The position numbers and the translations under genes were made by a program. A stretch of DNA of 22,709 nt from a virus. The DNA lies in IMG/VR virus record IMGVR_UViG_3300031857_001490, positions 1 to 22,709 of that record; one strand, 5' to 3'. This document shows, piece after piece, positions 20,573 to 22,709 of the stretch; position 1 is the first letter of the stretch; the number at the start of each line of letters is the position of its first letter. The notes under the pieces were generated by a model. The model was not told the DNA's origin. It did no database searches and saw only the letters and a program-made list of their open reading frames with translations.

Positions 20573-20839
20573 TTACTTAATGTTTTCTAGTGGATAAGCA
20601 TTGATGATTGATTCTTTGTTTACAGTGTAACCGTAATCAGGTCCATTATCATTAGAGACATATATAAAGTCTTCATATACATCTGGAGCATTATTATTAT
20701 GCTGAGTTACACCTAGCATGTTTGCTTTTTTACTAGCTTCTTCTAATGCAGCTTCTACATGAAGTTTAGCAAATTCAATCATACATTCTTTCATATCAGA
20801 CAGTGTGAATGATGCTTTTGCTGTTGGTACTTTATTCAT
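20573..20839 (-). CDS. small hypothetical protein (88 aa)
   Basis: An 88-residue protein with a helical core (MKECMIEFAKLHVEAALEEA) and a polar rear half (DNGPDYGYTVNKESIINAYP). The (M)IEFAKxHVxAALxxAS helix is a motif I have seen in small phage proteins of Bacteroidota, function unknown. It overlaps the upstream paralogue gene by 4 bases (20836-20839) and ends 1 base before the next gene's start. Confidence 0.6.
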   Translation of the reverse strand: MNKVPTAKASFTLSDMKECMIEFAKLHVEAALEEASKKANMLGVTQHNNNAPDVYEDFIYVSNDNGPDYGYTVNKESIINAYPLENIK

Positions 20840-21072
20840 TGTTTATCTCCGTATGTTTCGGTGAAGTATTGTTCACCATCTTCTTCTGAGCAAGGGTATC
20901 TATCTGAGCAATAAGCAGTAACTATTTGCTCCCTCTCCATTTGTTTGGCTTGTTGTAAAATCTCTTGGTGTTTTACTGCGTACTTTCCAAGACTAACCCT
21001 CTTATTTTCTAATTCAATAAGAAGTTTCAAGTGCTCTTGGGAATACCACTCAACCGCTGTTTGCTTACTCAT
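20836..21072 (-). CDS. MSKQTAVEW-type small protein, paralogue A (78 aa)
   Basis: I start this at the Met at 21070-21072, because its first residues MSKQTAVEW match the start of the next gene upstream. The rest is helical (EILQQAKQMEREQIVTAYC), then EDGEQYFTETYG. This order (TAVEWx..., AxxMExxQIVxA..., EQYxxxxYG) is a frequent small-protein type in Bacteroidota phages, function unknown. It is a diverged tandem duplicate of the 21065-21280 gene and overlaps it by 8 bases. Confidence 0.72.
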   Translation of the reverse strand: MSKQTAVEWYSQEHLKLLIELENKRVSLGKYAVKHQEILQQAKQMEREQIVTAYCSDRYPCSEEDGEQYFTETYGDKQ

Positions 21073-21280
21073 TTTGACCTCCGTATATTGCATTATAGTA
21101 TTGTTCAGCTTCTTCACGTGTTATGAATGAACCAGAATCTAAAGCAGTATTTACTATTTGTTGCATCTCCATTGCAAGTCCTTGCTCTAGTATCTCATGA
21201 GAGGTTAGGTTAGAGATTCCTGCTGCAACGTTGGCCATATTATCAAAGACCCATTCAACTGCTGTTTGTTTCTTACTCAT
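21065..21280 (-). CDS. MSKKQTAVEW-type small protein, paralogue B (71 aa)
   Basis: The start is placed at 21278-21280 (MSKKQTAVEWVFDNM), in line with its paralogue downstream; the longer form would add residues reading through the terminator region. The core is EILEQGLAMEMQQIVNTAL followed by EEAEQYYNAIYGG. It shares TAVEW, the EIL-Q helix and the EQYxxxxYG ending with the adjacent copy, so the two arose by tandem duplication. It is the first gene after the terminator at 21315-21340, so a promoter is expected in 21281-21320; I see no clear one there. Confidence 0.72.
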   Translation of the reverse strand: MSKKQTAVEWVFDNMANVAAGISNLTSHEILEQGLAMEMQQIVNTALDSGSFITREEAEQYYNAIYGGQNE

Positions 21281-21314
21281 GATCTGTATTCTGATTTTAA
21301 TGTTGGTTACAAGC

Positions 21315-21340
21315 ATCAAAAAAGCCCATAACGGGCTTTA
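21315..21340 (-). terminator. intrinsic terminator after the lipoprotein gene
   Basis: AAAGCCC (21321-21327) and GGGCTTT (21333-21339) pair with a 5-base loop. On the - strand the second arm runs into six T residues. It lies about 30 bases after the lipoprotein stop and should end that transcript before the small-gene cluster. Confidence 0.85.
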
Positions 21341-21368
21341 ATGATGACTATAGTAAGCATTATGTTTA

Positions 21369-21998
21369 TTATTGTCCTGTAATAGGACCATTGACCGTAT
21401 GAATATAACCTCCAGTATAAGGAGTATACTCTATCTGGTCAAAAGACCAACCTTGTGTACAGTCAGTCTGGCCATTGCACAGGAAGGCTGCCCAGCAAAC
21501 CTGGGAGTTCATGTACCATTGGCCGGTAAGTTCATCAAGAACCCATATTCTTATCTCCTGCAAGCCTGCACATGTCATGTTACCATAATCATCAACTGGC
21601 AGTGTATACCAACCGGGACTTGCAATCTGAGCATAAGGTTCCTCCCCTTCAAATACACCATACCAAGGATTCTGGGCCTGGAATATGAAGGTAAATCTGT
21701 CTTTGTCATAATCAGTACTGTCCTCTGTCCAAGCAGGAAGAGAAGTAAAGGATGTAACAGAGCCATCTGGATTCACAATCCCTGAAAGATTATCCCATGC
21801 TGTATTGCAACCTTCATTTACAAAAGGTTGTAGGGCAGGAACAAAGTCAGGAATTAGGTTACCGTTTTCATCATACAATGGATCCAGCATTTGATTCTGC
21901 TGAGCCAGTTCATTGGCATCAGGCATAGATGGAACCATCATGAATTCAGGTGTACAGGATGATAAAAATATCATCAGAAGTAAGTATATCTTGTTCAT
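21369..21998 (-). CDS. lipoprotein of unknown function (209 aa)
   Basis: The N-terminus MNKIYLLLMIFLSSC is a short signal peptide with a lipobox (LSSC, Cys15), so the mature protein should be lipid-anchored at the cell envelope. The mature part is rich in Trp, Pro, Asp and Gly, with Cys pairs (VCWAAFLCNG, DCTQGW) that could form disulfides. The residues after Cys15 (TPEF) are not a clear surface-export signal of the Bacteroidota type. Phage lipoproteins often block superinfection by masking receptors or DNA injection; that is an inference here. A -7-like box lies upstream and a strong terminator downstream, so the gene may be a self-contained unit. Confidence 0.8.
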   Translation of the reverse strand: MNKIYLLLMIFLSSCTPEFMMVPSMPDANELAQQNQMLDPLYDENGNLIPDFVPALQPFVNEGCNTAWDNLSGIVNPDGSVTSFTSLPAWTEDSTDYDKDRFTFIFQAQNPWYGVFEGEEPYAQIASPGWYTLPVDDYGNMTCAGLQEIRIWVLDELTGQWYMNSQVCWAAFLCNGQTDCTQGWSFDQIEYTPYTGGYIHTVNGPITGQ

Positions 21999-22014
21999 TG
22001 GGTGGATTTTACCT

Positions 22015-22022
22015 CAAATATA
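22015..22022 (-). promoter_or_regulatory. candidate -7 box for the lipoprotein gene
   Basis: On the - strand the sequence reads TATATTTG, matching TAnnTTTG. It ends 16 bases before the lipoprotein ATG, almost the same distance as the box before the 17601 gene (17 bases). I see no TTG at the expected -33 position, so support is partial. Confidence 0.35.
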
Positions 22023-22027
22023 CAAAG

Positions 22028-22408
22028 TTATCTTACTTCACTTCCTATGATTTTTCTAGTTTCAACAATCTCATACTGAATAGGTTTATTGAGAGCACTA
22101 TTCAAAAAGGCAAGTAAGATCGTCATTATATGGGCATCCGTATAATCATGTTCTTTACCTATTGGTAAGAGATTCCATTTGTACCCTTCCCCTGTATCAA
22201 TAACAGAGGCAACCATGGTACCAACAAAACTAGGACTCCAGGAGCCATTATCTGCAGCAATCATCTCTACAAGAGTACCACTCTCTGTAATGTAAGTATT
22301 GATAACATACTCAGCTAGATGATCATTTTGACCTTTGTCTAATACAAAGTAGGTCCTCTCATGATATTTTTCTACTTCTTTTTTAGAAGTGCTTTTCTTT
22401 TTTGCCAT
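22028..22408 (-). CDS. hypothetical protein (126 aa)
   Basis: A 126-residue protein with a Lys-rich front (MAKKKSTSKKEVEKYHERTY). The rest is soluble alpha/beta: YVINTYITESGTLVEMIAAD, then TMVASVIDTGEGYKWNLLPI, and a hydrophobic helix MTILLAFLNSALNK near the end. I do not recognise the family. Its ATG overlaps the stop of the upstream radical-SAM-like gene by one base (TGATG), so the two are probably translated together. Confidence 0.65.
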   Translation of the reverse strand: MAKKKSTSKKEVEKYHERTYFVLDKGQNDHLAEYVINTYITESGTLVEMIAADNGSWSPSFVGTMVASVIDTGEGYKWNLLPIGKEHDYTDAHIMTILLAFLNSALNKPIQYEIVETRKIIGSEVR

Positions 22409-22709
22409 CAGAAAATGTATCTAATTGTGTTCCACGGAATGATCAGGTTATGTAATGATCTAAACTCATTTACATACTGAGCTTTTAGGGTATGCTTGTA
22501 CCGGATATTGGTACCACCATACTGAGATTTCTTAGGTTCCTGAATGTCAGGTCTCCACAGCATGTCTTCACCTGGCAAATCTTGCCCCTGGTTATGATAA
22601 TGCTTCATAGTATTGTGAGTAAGAAATATAACCTCACATTTAACTTGGTCTTTGTTTACAACAAGTTTATCTACAAGATTAAAAAGCTCAAGATAATCCT
22701 GGTGCCACG
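22408..22709 (-). CDS. C-terminal part of a radical-SAM-like (SPL-type) protein, truncated by the window
   Basis: The frame stays open to the right edge, so an internal Met at 22608 is not the real start; at least 99 residues are present. They include VKCEVIFLTHNTMKHYHNQG, then EDMLWRPDIQEPKKSQYGG, NIRYKHTLK and the terminal IIPWNTIRYIF. The order FxTHN...LW(R/x)P.IQExKxSxxGxxNxRY...IPxxxIRYxF is one I associate with phage radical-SAM proteins of the spore-photoproduct-lyase group. The Cys triad that would prove this lies outside the window. Possible roles are DNA-lesion repair or nucleotide modification. Confidence 0.5.
   Translation of the reverse strand, partial: WHQDYLELFNLVDKLVVNKDQVKCEVIFLTHNTMKHYHNQGQDLPGEDMLWRPDIQEPKKSQYGGTNIRYKHTLKAQYVNEFRSLHNLIIPWNTIRYIF

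Noticed and set aside
21372-21785. + strand open frame of 137 codons
   Set aside because: Antisense to the lipoprotein gene, which has a signal peptide, a lipobox and a terminator; nothing supports the reverse frame.

Overview
The window looks like the replication and early half of a double-stranded DNA bacteriophage infecting a Bacteroidota host. A crAss-like phage (Crassvirales) or a close relative is the best guess. The grounds are a dense one-strand block of replication genes (family B DNA polymerase, Toprim primase, DnaB-type helicase, Sak4-type ATPase, SSB-like protein, RuvC-like resolvase, RecB-like nuclease, uracil-DNA glycosylase), small proteins typical of Bacteroidota phages, two TAnnTTTG boxes of the Bacteroidota -7 type, and no obvious Shine-Dalgarno sequences where I looked. 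The taxonomic call is inference. I saw no integrase, transposase, CRISPR array, rRNA or tRNA, and no gap over about 90 bases.

Layout. Positions 1-203 (+ strand) hold the 3' end of one gene and a 46-residue basic protein. A hairpin at 202-240 separates them from the convergent - strand block, which runs from 288 to the right edge with one exception, a + strand gene at 17601-17918. In the direction of transcription (right to left), the - strand block has these parts. First come a truncated radical-SAM-like gene, a hypothetical gene and a lipoprotein ending at a terminator (22709-21315). Next is a cluster of small early-type genes (21280-17905). Then comes UDG, a winged-helix-like protein and a small membrane protein, followed by the core helicase, Sak4 and SSB genes with a strong terminator (17573-12786). 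After that come primase, RuvC, several small accessory proteins, and a MoxR-type AAA+ ATPase with a VWA/HExxH partner (12776-7460). The block ends with a BRCT-like protein, a PD-(D/E)XK nuclease, PolB, a DUF932 protein, two nucleotide-pyrophosphohydrolase-like proteins and, last, an Acb2/Tad1-type hairpin protein (288-539).

How the genes work together. PolB, primase, helicase and SSB form a near-complete replisome. Sak4, SSB, the PD-(D/E)XK nuclease and RuvC can support recombination and repair. UDG and the two all-alpha pyrophosphohydrolase-like proteins suggest control of uracil and nucleotide pools. The Acb2-like protein is the clearest counter-defence candidate: its family sequesters cyclic nucleotide signals of CBASS and related systems. 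The MoxR-VWA pair is the most intriguing multi-gene module of unclear function. Many neighbouring genes overlap by 1 or 4 bases, which points to translational coupling. TAG ends only one of the 43 genes, which is worth checking against the stop-codon recoding known in crAss-like phages.
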